Of a stretch of 64,000 nucleotides of DNA, positions 1 through 9,893 are shown one piece after another. This DNA comes from Opitutaceae bacterium (GTDB lineage Bacteria; Verrucomicrobiota; Verrucomicrobiia; Opitutales; Opitutaceae). The stretch lies in NCBI GenBank assembly GCA_028284385.1, contig JANQRT010000058.1, positions 124,001-188,000 of the forward strand. The letters are read 5' to 3'. Made by a program: the position numbers and the translations under genes. The stretch's first letter is position 1, and every line of letters begins with the position of its first letter. The notes under the pieces were generated by a model, which was not told where the DNA came from, searched no databases, and saw nothing but the letters and a program-made list of their open reading frames with translations.

Positions 1-62
1 GCTTTGCATTTTATTAGAAACGCTCCTTATTACGTCCCCTTTTCTCCGAACGAGCCAAACGA

Positions 63-1250
<1,188 letters not shown>

Positions 1251-1274
1251 AATTGTAGTAAGGAATTTGATACA

Positions 1275-2153
1275 ATGAGCGTACTTGTAAACAAAGACAC
1301 ACGCGTGGTGTTCACTGGAATTACGGGGAAATCCGGCGGCTTTCATGCCAAGCTCTGCATGGAATACGGCACAAAGGTTGTGGCAGGCGTAACTCCCGGA
1401 AAAGGAGGCCAAACTTTCGAAGATTCAGTCCCCGTTTTCGACACGGTAGTCGATGCGGTGGATAAGGAAGGAGCTAATGCCGCCTGCGTTTTTGTGCCGC
1501 CACCCTTTGCCGCGGATTCCATCTTGGAGTGTCTCGATGCTGGAATCGATCTGATTATCGCCATTACGGAGGGCATTCCGGTCAAAGATATGGCTTTGGT
1601 GAAAAAGCGTCTACTGGAAACGGATTCTCGTCTCATTGGTCCAAACTGTCCGGGAGTGATCACTCCCGGAGAATGCAAGATCGGCATCATGCCTGGCTAT
1701 ATCCATAAACCGGGTACAGTTGGAATCGTTTCTCGTTCGGGGACTTTGACCTATGAAGCCGTGTGGCAGGTGACGTGCGCGGGTTATGGTCAATCTACTT
1801 GCATTGGGATTGGAGGCGATCCGATCAACGGCACTAGCCATACCGATGCGATCAAGCTTTTTAATGAGGATCCGGATACGGAAGCCATCATAATGATCGG
1901 CGAGATTGGTGGCGACGCTGAGGAGCAGGCGGCCGCCTACATAAAAGAGCACGTGGAAAAGCCGGTCGCCGGATTCATTGCTGGCACGACTGCCCCTCCA
2001 GGACGTCGTATGGGACATGCGGGCGCCATTGTATCCGGGGGAAGCGGTACTGCCGAAGCGAAGATCGCCGCTATGAAGGACGCCGGTATTGCTGTCGCGG
2101 ATACTCCTTCCGATATGGGACAAGCCCTCCTTCGCGCTTGGGGCAAGGCCTAG
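1275..2153 (+). CDS. sucD: Succinyl-CoA synthetase alpha subunit
   Basis: This is the CoA-binding, phosphohistidine-carrying partner of SucC. The N-terminal Rossmann domain has the CoA loop [10 protein letters not shown] at residues 15-24 (often TGxQG in relatives). [10 protein letters not shown] lies at 122-131, and [17 protein letters not shown] at 247-263 contains the catalytic His248. The 292 residues are the standard length. It is the second gene of a two-gene operon. A GC-rich hairpin follows the stop codon. Confidence 0.97.
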   Translation: MSVLVNKDTRVVFTGITGKSGGFHAKLCMEYGTKVVAGVTPGKGGQTFEDSVPVFDTVVDAVDKEGANAACVFVPPPFAADSILECLDAGIDLIIAITEGIPVKDMALVKKRLLETDSRLIGPNCPGVITPGECKIGIMPGYIHKPGTVGIVSRSGTLTYEAVWQVTCAGYGQSTCIGIGGDPINGTSHTDAIKLFNEDPDTEAIIMIGEIGGDAEEQAAAYIKEHVEKPVAGFIAGTTAPPGRRMGHAGAIVSGGSGTAEAKIAAMKDAGIAVADTPSDMGQALLRAWGKA

Positions 2154-2187
2154 GCCTAGTGAAAGGCTAAAGACCCCCTCAGCAAAA

Positions 2188-2211
2188 CGCCCCCTCCAGA
2201 TGGAGAGGGCG
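2188..2211 (+). terminator. Hairpin downstream of sucD, possible terminator
   Basis: A stem of ten positions (CGCCCcCTCC against GGAGaGGGCG, one C-A mismatch) closes an AGAT loop 34 bases after the sucD stop. No U-run follows, so it is either a weak intrinsic terminator or an RNA-stabilising hairpin. It sits between sucD and the convergent DoxX gene and could serve both. Confidence 0.4.
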
Positions 2212-2249
2212 TAAGCTTCATTTAGCAGTCAATGAACCTATCTATTCGC

Positions 2250-2624
2250 TCAGGATGAAGAAATAAGTCCTTGAAATTTATCTTTGTTGCCAATGATCAC
2301 GAGGACGACCAAGGCTACGAAAATAGCGGCCCCAGCAATGTTTGCCGGATCCAACGTCAGGTGAAACATGAAGGCGTTAAACGCGAGTGGCGCGATCAGC
2401 ACGGCTGCTAGGCCAACAGCCCTGTTGAGCAAGAGCATTACTGCGCCTGCTATGTAAATGAGGCCCATGGTCTTAAGAATATAAGACCCGCCAATGACAC
2501 TCATGTATTCGGCCGCGAAGCCTTCGAGGGGCGGGAATGACATGAAACCTACGAACTTATTTAGACCGAATATGATTAGCATAAGCGCAAGGAGGTATCT
2601 TGCGATGAGCGATACTTTTTCCAT
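2250..2624 (-). CDS. DoxX family membrane protein
   Basis: This is a small inner-membrane protein of 124 residues with about four hydrophobic segments (residues 5-25, 48-66, 70-90 and 95-113). The N-terminal pattern ARYLLALMLIIFGLNKF is typical of DoxX/YphA-like proteins. DoxX proteins are associated with redox and thiol homeostasis in some bacteria, but this member's substrate is unknown. It stands alone, convergent with sucCD and 213 bp from the metal transporter genes, so a separate promoter is likely. Confidence 0.8.
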   Translation of the reverse strand: MEKVSLIARYLLALMLIIFGLNKFVGFMSFPPLEGFAAEYMSVIGGSYILKTMGLIYIAGAVMLLLNRAVGLAAVLIAPLAFNAFMFHLTLDPANIAGAAIFVALVVLVIIGNKDKFQGLISSS

Positions 2625-2837
2625 GGTGTTTCCTTTGTATTTATTTTTGGGGTGAATAGAGGGTTCCGCTCTAGGACGACGAGTAGGGGATCAGCTTGAT
2701 TGATGGAAAGCGTGCAATCTCTAGGGATCTGACTACCGTCAAAGCGGGTTCTCGTTAGGGGAAATCCCAGTATAGTTGTTTTTCCCCGCGTTTCAATCCA
2801 AAGAGATGATGCCTTTCTTAGGACTAAGCGCCTTAGA

Positions 2838-3824
2838 TCAGCTCGCAGTCATCTCGGCTTGGGAGCTTTGAGAGGAGCCAACGTTTGTGTGGCTCTTGAA
2901 TACGTACTTCATTAGTAGGCCTCTCCTTGGAGCGAAAATCCAAACCAAAGTGAAAACCGCACCCGCTACGACGCTCATCCCTCCAGCGATTGAGGCGTCA
3001 AGCCAGGTTGCTAGATGAAAGCCTAGTACCGCGTAAAGGGCTGAGAAGAGGGCAGAAAGCCAAAGAGTGCGGGGCAGTCGATCAGTTAGGAGCATGGCTG
3101 TGGCTCCAGGAAATATCAGCATGGCGATGACCAGAATCACGCCTACGGATTCGAAGGAGCTGACGATCACGACCGACAAGAAGAGTGTGAGACCGTATTG
3201 GAAGCGGCCGGGATTGATGCCTAGCGATGCCGCTAGCCCTGCATCGAATGAAGTGACTAGAAGCTCTTTGTAGAATGCCAAAAGAAGTCCTATCGCTATG
3301 ATTGCGATTGCGGCCATTCGAATAACGGGAAGCGGACCGATTTCATGTCCTCCCAAAACCACTTGATCTTCCAGTGGTATCCAGCCGATTTCCCCATACA
3401 GCACGCATTCCGCGTCGAGGTCGACTGAATCGGCAAAGACTGATATCAAAACCACTCCGATCGCAAAGAGGCTAGAGAAGACGATTCCGATGGCGGCGTC
3501 TGGCTTTATTCGTGACGACTGTCGGATTGCTTCGATCAGGGCGACGGTGACGACTCCGGCGGCAATGGCGCCGATCATCATGGGCAAGGTGTCGCGGGAT
3601 TGAGTTAGGAGAAATGCCAGCGTGATGCCTGGCAGGAGACTATGACTGATGGCGTCGCCTACTAAAGCCATTCTTCTTAAAATGATGAAGCAGCCAATCA
3701 AGCCGCAGGTCGCCGCTACGAGGAAACCCATGACCACGATCCAAATGGTGTTATCGAAATAGGCACTCCAGGGTTCGACAAACGTCCTATGGAAATCAAA
3801 GGCGGGCAGGAAGTTTTCTCGCAT
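2838..3824 (-). CDS. Metal ABC transporter permease (ZnuB/MntB/TroD type)
   Basis: A polytopic inner-membrane permease of the ABC-3 family (328 residues, about eight or nine hydrophobic helices) that would import Mn, Zn or Fe. Family hallmarks are the CFIILRRMALVGDAISHSLL stretch near residue 45 and the GVILVIAMLIFPGATAMLL stretch near 225. It is the last gene of the minus-strand metal operon, 27 bp after the permease that carries a DtxR-like domain. The two permeases probably pair as a heterodimer, as in TroC/TroD systems. The metal cannot be read from the permease sequence. Confidence 0.9.
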   Translation of the reverse strand: MRENFLPAFDFHRTFVEPWSAYFDNTIWIVVMGFLVAATCGLIGCFIILRRMALVGDAISHSLLPGITLAFLLTQSRDTLPMMIGAIAAGVVTVALIEAIRQSSRIKPDAAIGIVFSSLFAIGVVLISVFADSVDLDAECVLYGEIGWIPLEDQVVLGGHEIGPLPVIRMAAIAIIAIGLLLAFYKELLVTSFDAGLAASLGINPGRFQYGLTLFLSVVIVSSFESVGVILVIAMLIFPGATAMLLTDRLPRTLWLSALFSALYAVLGFHLATWLDASIAGGMSVVAGAVFTLVWIFAPRRGLLMKYVFKSHTNVGSSQSSQAEMTAS

Positions 3825-3851
3825 CTTAGTCTTTGCTCTCCACGTTTCGGG

Positions 3852-5327
3852 TTAGACGGTCACCTGTTCACGACTTGGAATAAGCCGTCCATGAGGGTCT
3901 GTAATCGGATTTTGGAGACGATCTTCCAGTCGCTTGACTAGCTGTTCGCCTAGCAAGTGCTCGATCTCCTCTGCGTCGTCGTGCACGTGATCGACTTGGT
4001 AGTGGGCGGCATTTGTAAGATAGAGCTCCCAAAGCCGATGATTCCTTACGATTTCGCAAGCTCGCAGCCATCCCGAGCTGGTTAGTCTGAATCGGGCTTG
4101 ACCACTCATTTCTAGATGAGAGTCCTTTTCCTCCACTTTGGCCATATGGGCCTTTATGAGGTTCTCTACTTCGCGTTCTACTGACTTTAAATTCGTGTTT
4201 CTTTCCTGGGCCAGTTCTTTCAATTCGAAAACGCGTCTCTCGAAGTGGCCATGCTCGCAAAGGTGAAATACGGCTTTAAGCGTATTCTCGAGAGCGATAC
4301 GCTTTCTCTGTCTGCGTCGTCGAAGCATCTTGGGAAGAATCCCGTGACGAGGTCCAAGATAGATCGCTAGAAGAAAGATAAAGGTGGCTCCTAGCACGAT
4401 GAAAGGACCGGTTGGGAGGTCGTTGGACAAATAGGAGATGAAAGCCCCAAGCACTCCGGCTAGCATGCCGAACAACGCGGCTAAAAGGAGCATCCAATGC
4501 ATACGATCAGTTAGGAGAAAAGCAGCGGCAGCTGGTGTGATCAGCAAAGCGGATACAAGCACTACACCCACGGCTTGAAGCGAAACCACAACGGCGAAGG
4601 CTAGCAATGCCATCAGCGCGTAGTGCAAGGTCTGAGCGGGCATTCCCAGACCTTTGGCGAAACCGGCGTCGAAGCTGATGGTCAGGAATTCCTTGTAGAA
4701 AAAAAGGAGAACAAGAATGGTAATGGCTGATATGATACCGAGTAGTTGTATGTCTCCTCCATTGAAAGCCGATGCCTGGCCGAAGAAAAACTTGTCGAGG
4801 CCTGATTTGTTGCCCATCGCCATGTTTTGAATCATGGTAGTCATGGTAATTCCCAGACCATAAAAGCCGGCCAGGACCATTCCCATGGCGCTGTCTTCTT
4901 TCAAGTGGGTTGTGCTTTTGATCCATCCCACTAACGCTACTCCGAGAATGCCGGCTGCTGTGGCTCCGATAAAGATCACCCATGGGTCTTTCGAAGCATT
5001 CCAAAGAAACCCTGCCGCAACGCCGGGTAGCACAGCGTGAGATAGCGTGTCACCCAGTAGTGAAAGTTTTCTTACAACCAGAAAACTCCCAAGTATGCCG
5101 CAGCAGAGACCGATCAAGACGGTGCCTAAAACGGCCATCCTTACCGATGGCTGCTGCAAGGTCCAAAACTCGATGGCCTGCTCCTGCCAACTGGTCTCGG
5201 TGAGATAGCCAATTTTGGCCGCTTGCGAAACGCTAGCGAAAACGAGGATGCCGAGTATCGAGGCCAACGCTCTCCAATTAAGTCTGCAGTCGAAACCGCA
5301 ACGTGGCTTATTCCGAGATGTTTTCAT
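3852..5327 (-). CDS. Metal ABC permease fused to a C-terminal DtxR/MntR-like domain
   Basis: A 491-residue fusion. Residues 1 to about 334 form an ABC-3 family permease (LRSLLGDTLSHAVL-type motif near 93, GVVLVSALLITPAAAAFLL near 255). A basic linker (RRRRQRKR) leads into residues 340-491, which resemble a whole DtxR-family repressor: winged helix, then a metal-binding and dimerisation helix pair with RNHRLWE (His430, Glu434), VHDDAEEIEH (His449, Glu453, Glu456, His457) and DPHGRLIP. Glu453 falls where DtxR has Cys102 and manganese-type MntR has Glu. The gene overlaps the ATPase gene by 20 bp. The fused domain is probably a cytoplasmic metal sensor gating transport or a membrane-tethered regulator; that is inference. 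TroC-DtxR fusions are known in some phyla. Confidence 0.9.
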   Translation of the reverse strand: MKTSRNKPRCGFDCRLNWRALASILGILVFASVSQAAKIGYLTETSWQEQAIEFWTLQQPSVRMAVLGTVLIGLCCGILGSFLVVRKLSLLGDTLSHAVLPGVAAGFLWNASKDPWVIFIGATAAGILGVALVGWIKSTTHLKEDSAMGMVLAGFYGLGITMTTMIQNMAMGNKSGLDKFFFGQASAFNGGDIQLLGIISAITILVLLFFYKEFLTISFDAGFAKGLGMPAQTLHYALMALLAFAVVVSLQAVGVVLVSALLITPAAAAFLLTDRMHWMLLLAALFGMLAGVLGAFISYLSNDLPTGPFIVLGATFIFLLAIYLGPRHGILPKMLRRRRQRKRIALENTLKAVFHLCEHGHFERRVFELKELAQERNTNLKSVEREVENLIKAHMAKVEEKDSHLEMSGQARFRLTSSGWLRACEIVRNHRLWELYLTNAAHYQVDHVHDDAEEIEHLLGEQLVKRLEDRLQNPITDPHGRLIPSREQVTV

Positions 5328-6141
5328 GCGTGTCGCCTTCGAGTTTCTTTTGAGCTCGGCTCAAGGCTACCTCGGAAAGAATGCTGAGTCTTCCGCCGTA
5401 GGCGGTCTGCAGATTCTCGAAATTGAAAACCTCTTTGGTTAGTCCGAAAGCGGTCACTCGCATATTCAAAAGCAGGATACGATCGAAATAGTCTGGAGCG
5501 GTGGTTAGATCGTGGTGGACGACGATGAGCGTCTTGCCTTGGCTTTGCAGTTCTCGAAGAATTTCGATAATGGCCGCTTCGGTTGCGGCGTCTACGCCGA
5601 CGAAAGGCTCGTCCATCAAATAAAGATCGCTCTCCTGAGCCAGAGCTCTGGCCAGAAATACGCGTTGTTGTTGGCCTCCGGATAGATTCGAAATCTGACG
5701 TTTCGCATAGGCATGCATATTCACTTTTTCCAAGCATGCCATGGCGATTTCCTTGTCTGATTTGCTCGGTCTTCGAAGCGGTCCCAATCGACCGTAGCGG
5801 CCCATTAGCACGACATCCAACGCGTTTACCGGAAAGTCCCAATCGACAGACTCGCGCTGAGGTACGTAACCGACACGGGTGACCGATGTCTGAAACGGTT
5901 TTCCAAAAACCTTGATCCAGCCGCTGGCCACCGGAAGCAGTCCCATGATTGCTTTGATGAGGGTGGATTTCCCCGCTCCATTGGGTCCGACGACGCCTAC
6001 CATCGAGCCTTGCGGCACCTCGAGATCGATACCGTACAGCACCGGCCGCTTGCTGTAGGCGACGGTCAAGTCATGAATTTCAAGTGGCGGCAGCGACTTC
6101 GCTGAAGACTTGGCTATGGATTGTGTCTTCGCCTCTTGCAT
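5308..6141 (-). CDS. Metal ABC transporter ATP-binding protein
   Basis: ATPase of the metal importer, 277 residues. Walker A is GPNGAGKST at residues 52-60, the ABC signature is LSGGQQQRVFLARAL, Walker B is LYLMDEPFVGVDA, and the H-loop is VVHHDL. The VGYVPQRESVDWDFPV segment is typical of Mn/Zn/Fe ABC ATPases (MntA, TroB, ZnuC-like). It lies 10 bp after the binding-protein gene and overlaps the permease-DtxR fusion, which suggests translational coupling. The first 20 residues precede the conserved domain, so a later start is possible. Confidence 0.95.
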   Translation of the reverse strand: MQEAKTQSIAKSSAKSLPPLEIHDLTVAYSKRPVLYGIDLEVPQGSMVGVVGPNGAGKSTLIKAIMGLLPVASGWIKVFGKPFQTSVTRVGYVPQRESVDWDFPVNALDVVLMGRYGRLGPLRRPSKSDKEIAMACLEKVNMHAYAKRQISNLSGGQQQRVFLARALAQESDLYLMDEPFVGVDAATEAAIIEILRELQSQGKTLIVVHHDLTTAPDYFDRILLLNMRVTAFGLTKEVFNFENLQTAYGGRLSILSEVALSRAQKKLEGDTHENISE

Positions 6142-6151
6142 TGCCCCAATA

Positions 6152-7123
6152 TTATTTCAACGCCTCCACGATCGTGACCAGGTTATGTTTGAACATACCT
6201 TCGTAGGTACCTACGTCGAACGAGAGCCCATCCGGACCTGCTTCCCTATGGCCTTTCATTCCCATGGCGTCGGAAAACAGTTCGCCACCAATCTTGGCTC
6301 CGGAATCCTTGCTAATTCGTTGTATGGTTGCGGGGGATACGCTGGACTCGACAAAAATAGCTTTGATGTTCCGTTCCTTGATGTACTCGACGATCTTCAC
6401 GATATCGGCGAGGCCAGCTTCGCTCATGGTCGAAATGCCTTGCACGCCGACTACCTGAAAACCGAAGGCCTTGCCGAAGTAGTTGTAGGCGTCATGACTG
6501 GTAACGAGGATGCGATTTTCTCTTGGGATTTGGCTGACGTATGAATGCCCCCATTCACGCAGAGCTTCATATTCGGATTTTAAAGAATCGCCTCGCTTTT
6601 TAAAAACAGTTGTCCGCATTGGATCGACTTCGCTTAGCGCTTCGACGACTGTATCCACGCAATAACTCCAGAGAATCGGATCGAACCAGACGTGCGGATC
6701 GTAGTGTCCTGCGAACTCCTCTGGCTCGAGCAGTTCCGATTCGGGAACGCCTTCCGTGACAGCGTACACGGGTTTCCCGCGTCGACCCAACCGGACCAGT
6801 AGATCCGCCATGCGCCCTTCCAAGTGCAAGCCGTTGTAAAGAATGAGATCCGCGGACTGGAGGGTGTTCACGTCACCTGCAGTAGCCTTGTACAAATGGG
6901 GGTCTACTCCTGGTCCCATTAAGCCATGCACTTCGCCATATTCGCCAAGCACTGCGGCTGCTAGATCGGCGACCATCGTCGTTGTTGCGGCCACCTTGAG
7001 ACCTTGGCTTTCTTCCGGCGTTTGGCTTCCGCAACCAGCCATGAGCGTTAGGCCGAGGAAAGACAGCAAGGCTAGAATCAAGAAATGGAATCGATCGAGA
7101 AGGGGTCTCATTCGGTTAGTCAT
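6152..7123 (-). CDS. Metal ABC transporter substrate-binding lipoprotein (cluster A-1)
   Basis: Periplasmic binding protein of the ZnuA/TroA/PsaA family, 323 residues. It has a lipoprotein signal with lipobox LMAGC (Cys31). The probable metal ligands are His76 (VDPHLY), His144 (YDPHVWFDP), His210 (VTSHDAYNYF) and Asp285 (LFSDAMG). His/His/His/Asp is the set of zinc-binding TroA-like proteins; strict manganese proteins such as PsaA have Glu in third place. There is no His-rich loop, which many ZnuA proteins carry. It is the first of the four transporter genes and lies 50 bp after the thioredoxin-like gene. Confidence 0.93.
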   Translation of the reverse strand: MTNRMRPLLDRFHFLILALLSFLGLTLMAGCGSQTPEESQGLKVAATTTMVADLAAAVLGEYGEVHGLMGPGVDPHLYKATAGDVNTLQSADLILYNGLHLEGRMADLLVRLGRRGKPVYAVTEGVPESELLEPEEFAGHYDPHVWFDPILWSYCVDTVVEALSEVDPMRTTVFKKRGDSLKSEYEALREWGHSYVSQIPRENRILVTSHDAYNYFGKAFGFQVVGVQGISTMSEAGLADIVKIVEYIKERNIKAIFVESSVSPATIQRISKDSGAKIGGELFSDAMGMKGHREAGPDGLSFDVGTYEGMFKHNLVTIVEALK

Positions 7124-7173
7124 CTTTGAAAATCTAAATTCGCAACTGGATTTATTGTCGATCTTGAAGGTGG

Positions 7174-7659
7174 CTAGCGTCCTCCGCGGACACTGGATAA
7201 GGCGCGCGCGATGCCATCCGCGTAGTCCTTTGGCGAGGACTTGAGATAGCTATGGCGCCACAGTTCTCTATCCGTCTGAGGATCGTAGAGGATAATAGTT
7301 GGAAAGGCCTCGACGTTCCACTTCGCTTTCAGCAGTTGGTTTCTCCTTTGCTGGCGAGGGGCGAGCTTCCTTCGTTGCGGGAAGTCTGCTCGAACGAGAA
7401 TAGCCTTGGAAGCCGCCAGCGATTCGAATTCCTCCTTGGCGAAGACTTCGCTTTCCAGCTTTTGGCACCAATGGCACCAATCCGAGCCAGTGAAAAGAAG
7501 CAGCATCGCTTTCGCCTCTCGCAAGGCCTGGACTTTAGCCTGCTCGAAATCAGCCTGCCGAAAGCCTCCCTCTTCTGGCTTCTTGGCTAGCAAGTCGGAC
7601 GAAACGAAAGTTCCCAGCCAAAGGGCCAGAAAAGCCAACTGTCGAAGATTTTTCACCAT
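7174..7659 (-). CDS. Thioredoxin-like exported protein
   Basis: A 161-residue protein with an N-terminal signal sequence (about residues 1-25) and a thioredoxin fold. The redox motif is WCHWC at residues 61-65, and the conserved cis-proline is in AFPTIIL. The form LLLFTGSDWCHWCQKLESEV is that of DUF255/Thioredoxin_7-like proteins common in PVC bacteria. It probably acts as a periplasmic disulfide reductase or isomerase. Its start overlaps the end of the TonB receptor gene by 7 bp, and the metal-binding protein follows at 50 bp, so it belongs to the metal operon. Its client protein is unknown. Confidence 0.85.
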   Translation of the reverse strand: MVKNLRQLAFLALWLGTFVSSDLLAKKPEEGGFRQADFEQAKVQALREAKAMLLLFTGSDWCHWCQKLESEVFAKEEFESLAASKAILVRADFPQRRKLAPRQQRRNQLLKAKWNVEAFPTIILYDPQTDRELWRHSYLKSSPKDYADGIARALSSVRGGR

Positions 7660-9824
7660 GAAAGATTAGCTTTCGCGACAATGCTGCGTGGGAAGCGAGG
7701 TCCGTAAAAATAAGTGGTGTCGCGATTAGGTCCCGAGGTGAGATCCTTCTGGCGCTGGTCGAAAAGATTCTTTACTCCAAGAGTGATATCGAAATGTAGA
7801 TTCGTATCCGAAAATTCGATATCCATATGCTTGACGAGAGTGACGTCGACTACGAAGAAAGAGTCTGTAGCTCTATTTAGAGTACCTTCGACTTCTCGAG
7901 CGGCGATCATGGGACCCGTGTAGATAACGCCTAGGAAAAAGTCGAAGAGCTCATCATTGTCATAGCTTAATTGAGCGACGCCCGTCCATTCGGGGGATTC
8001 CAAGTAGCTTCGTTCGAAGATGCCGGGCAGGACTTCCTGGGCCTCGTCGAAAGTCGCGTCTACGTGGGTTACGCCGATTTCCCCCTGCCATCTATCTGAA
8101 AATCGATAGGCGGCGTTCGCCTCGAATCCGCTTACGCTGGAACCGCTCGCATTTATCCGTTGCTTGAAGGCGGAGCCATCGGCGTCGGTGAAGACCCGAT
8201 CGGAAACGTGAAAGGTGTCTCGAATTTTCGTTGAGAAAAGTTCGACATCGGCTTGGAGCTTTCCGTCGAACTTCGAAGGCGTCCAGATAAAGCCTCCGGC
8301 GTAGGATGTCGATGTCTCCTCTTTCAGGTCGGGAGCGTTTCGGGTTCGAGTCGGATCATCGAGAATCTCGATATGAAAGTCCTCGTCGAATATCTCTGGA
8401 GCTCTAAATCCCGTGGCAAGCGAACCGCGCCAGGTCCAGTCCTCACTGCTTGCGTAGCGCAGGGCCAGGCGAGGGGAAACAGCCCAATCTTCTAGTTCGG
8501 AATGTTTGTCTGCGCGTAGTCCTGCTATGACTGTTACGTTTTGAGCAGGCATCCACTCGTCTTGAACAAATAGGCCAATGTCCGTATAGTCGTCATCCGC
8601 AATCGGGTCCTCCCCGAGGCTGGAAGCGAGCGATCCGTCGCTCTTCAAGGAACGGTCTAGACTGTCGCGCTTTTCATCGAAAACGTCGTCAATCTGGTAT
8701 TGAGCTCCCCACGACAGATAATGGTCGCCGTGGCTCGATGAAAAAAGCGAATCGAAGTAGTATCTTATTGTATCCGAATATCCATACAGCAATTTCGATG
8801 CTTCGATGGCTTCCTCGTAGGCGAGAGGGTCATACCCATCTTTTCCAGGTAGCGTGACATCGCCTACGCCTCCATAGTAGCTTACGCGATCTACGTAGGA
8901 AAAGGACGCCGCAAGTCGGTAGGTCAATCCCGATCCGTTGCCTTGTTCCCACGCCACGCCGCCTCGATGCCAATTATGCTCGAGTTGTTCGGTGATTTGC
9001 GACTCATGCGGAAGGAGTTCGAATCGGTTTCCTCCTCGCCGCTTCTCCCAACTATACGAGTAATTGAAAGTGATTTTGCCCGATTCGGTAGGATAGGCCC
9101 AGGCGTTTATACCCAACGTGTAGAACTCTTTTTCAGTGATTTCGGAAAAGCCGTCGTCGTTGAGATCGACCGAATCGCTGTCATTGTATTGGCCATACAA
9201 GGATGCGGCCATATCTCCATTTTCGCTCGACCAATTAAAGAGTCCAACCGAACTGAAAAAAGGATTTCCGTCCACGCTTTCAAAGGAGACATCGTACCTG
9301 CCACTCGTTTTAACAGGCTCTTTGGGGAGAATGTTAATAACGCCGGCAACCGCTCCGGGTCCATAGAGCGAAGAGGCTCCACCCTTGACGACTTCGATAC
9401 GTTCGACGAAGGCTGTAGGGATTTGATCGATACCATAGACGGAGGCCAGACCGGAGAACAGTGGTTGACTGTCGAATAGCAACTGGTTGTAGCCGTGGCC
9501 CAAGCCGAGCATCTTGATCTCGGCCGTTCCGCAGTTCTGGCAATTGGCCTCGCTACGTATTCCAGGCAGGTATTCTATGGCCGAACCAAGGTCTCGCGTA
9601 GCAGCTGATTGGAAAAGCTCTGGGGCCAGGATTTCCGTGCGAATCGGCACTTCTTTCGCCAGACGCTGGGTTCTAGTAGCCGTCGATACGACCTGAAACG
9701 CATCCAGCTCGAACGCCTCTTCGCTGGCATCCGAAGCGTTCGTGCGTAGATTCCAGCAAAGAAAAATCGCCGTCACGGCAAACAGTACCCCTCGTGCAGC
9801 TAGAGCATGATTTTGAGTAGCCAT
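7653..9824 (-). CDS. TonB-dependent outer-membrane receptor
   Basis: A 723-residue receptor. A signal peptide (about residues 1-30) precedes a plug domain with VPIRTEIL, a GGASSLYGPGAVAGVINILP segment around 150-170, and a 22-strand barrel domain that ends in a C-terminal aromatic residue (NLSW). Such receptors import metal chelates, cobalamin or glycans through energised TonB. Here the following genes make an inner-membrane metal importer, so a metal or metallophore substrate is likely. The plug has two close cysteines (ANCQNCGTAEIKMLG), a feature of some copper and zinc receptors. No Shine-Dalgarno sequence precedes the ATG; instead a perfect palindrome lies at 9831-9850. Confidence 0.93.
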   Translation of the reverse strand: MATQNHALAARGVLFAVTAIFLCWNLRTNASDASEEAFELDAFQVVSTATRTQRLAKEVPIRTEILAPELFQSAATRDLGSAIEYLPGIRSEANCQNCGTAEIKMLGLGHGYNQLLFDSQPLFSGLASVYGIDQIPTAFVERIEVVKGGASSLYGPGAVAGVINILPKEPVKTSGRYDVSFESVDGNPFFSSVGLFNWSSENGDMAASLYGQYNDSDSVDLNDDGFSEITEKEFYTLGINAWAYPTESGKITFNYSYSWEKRRGGNRFELLPHESQITEQLEHNWHRGGVAWEQGNGSGLTYRLAASFSYVDRVSYYGGVGDVTLPGKDGYDPLAYEEAIEASKLLYGYSDTIRYYFDSLFSSSHGDHYLSWGAQYQIDDVFDEKRDSLDRSLKSDGSLASSLGEDPIADDDYTDIGLFVQDEWMPAQNVTVIAGLRADKHSELEDWAVSPRLALRYASSEDWTWRGSLATGFRAPEIFDEDFHIEILDDPTRTRNAPDLKEETSTSYAGGFIWTPSKFDGKLQADVELFSTKIRDTFHVSDRVFTDADGSAFKQRINASGSSVSGFEANAAYRFSDRWQGEIGVTHVDATFDEAQEVLPGIFERSYLESPEWTGVAQLSYDNDELFDFFLGVIYTGPMIAAREVEGTLNRATDSFFVVDVTLVKHMDIEFSDTNLHFDITLGVKNLFDQRQKDLTSGPNRDTTYFYGPRFPRSIVAKANLSW

Positions 9825-9830
9825 ATTTTA

Positions 9831-9850
9831 TATTTTGAATATTCAAAATA
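9831..9850. promoter_or_regulatory. Perfect 20-bp palindrome before the TonB receptor: candidate operator
   Basis: TATTTTGAATATTCAAAATA is a perfect inverted repeat of 20 bp ending six bases before the receptor start codon. It occupies the place where a ribosome-binding site would be expected, so the gene may be leaderless with the palindrome in its promoter, or the palindrome may act in the 5' leader. Being upstream of a receptor-plus-metal-importer unit, it is a good candidate site for a metal-responsive repressor. The AT-rich TGAATATTCA core recalls ArsR/SmtB-type sites and does not match the usual Fur box; the regulator family is left open. Confidence 0.6.
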
Positions 9851-9893
9851 AGATGGCGAGCTGACTGTCAACTTGAAAACGGAGAGGTATTTC

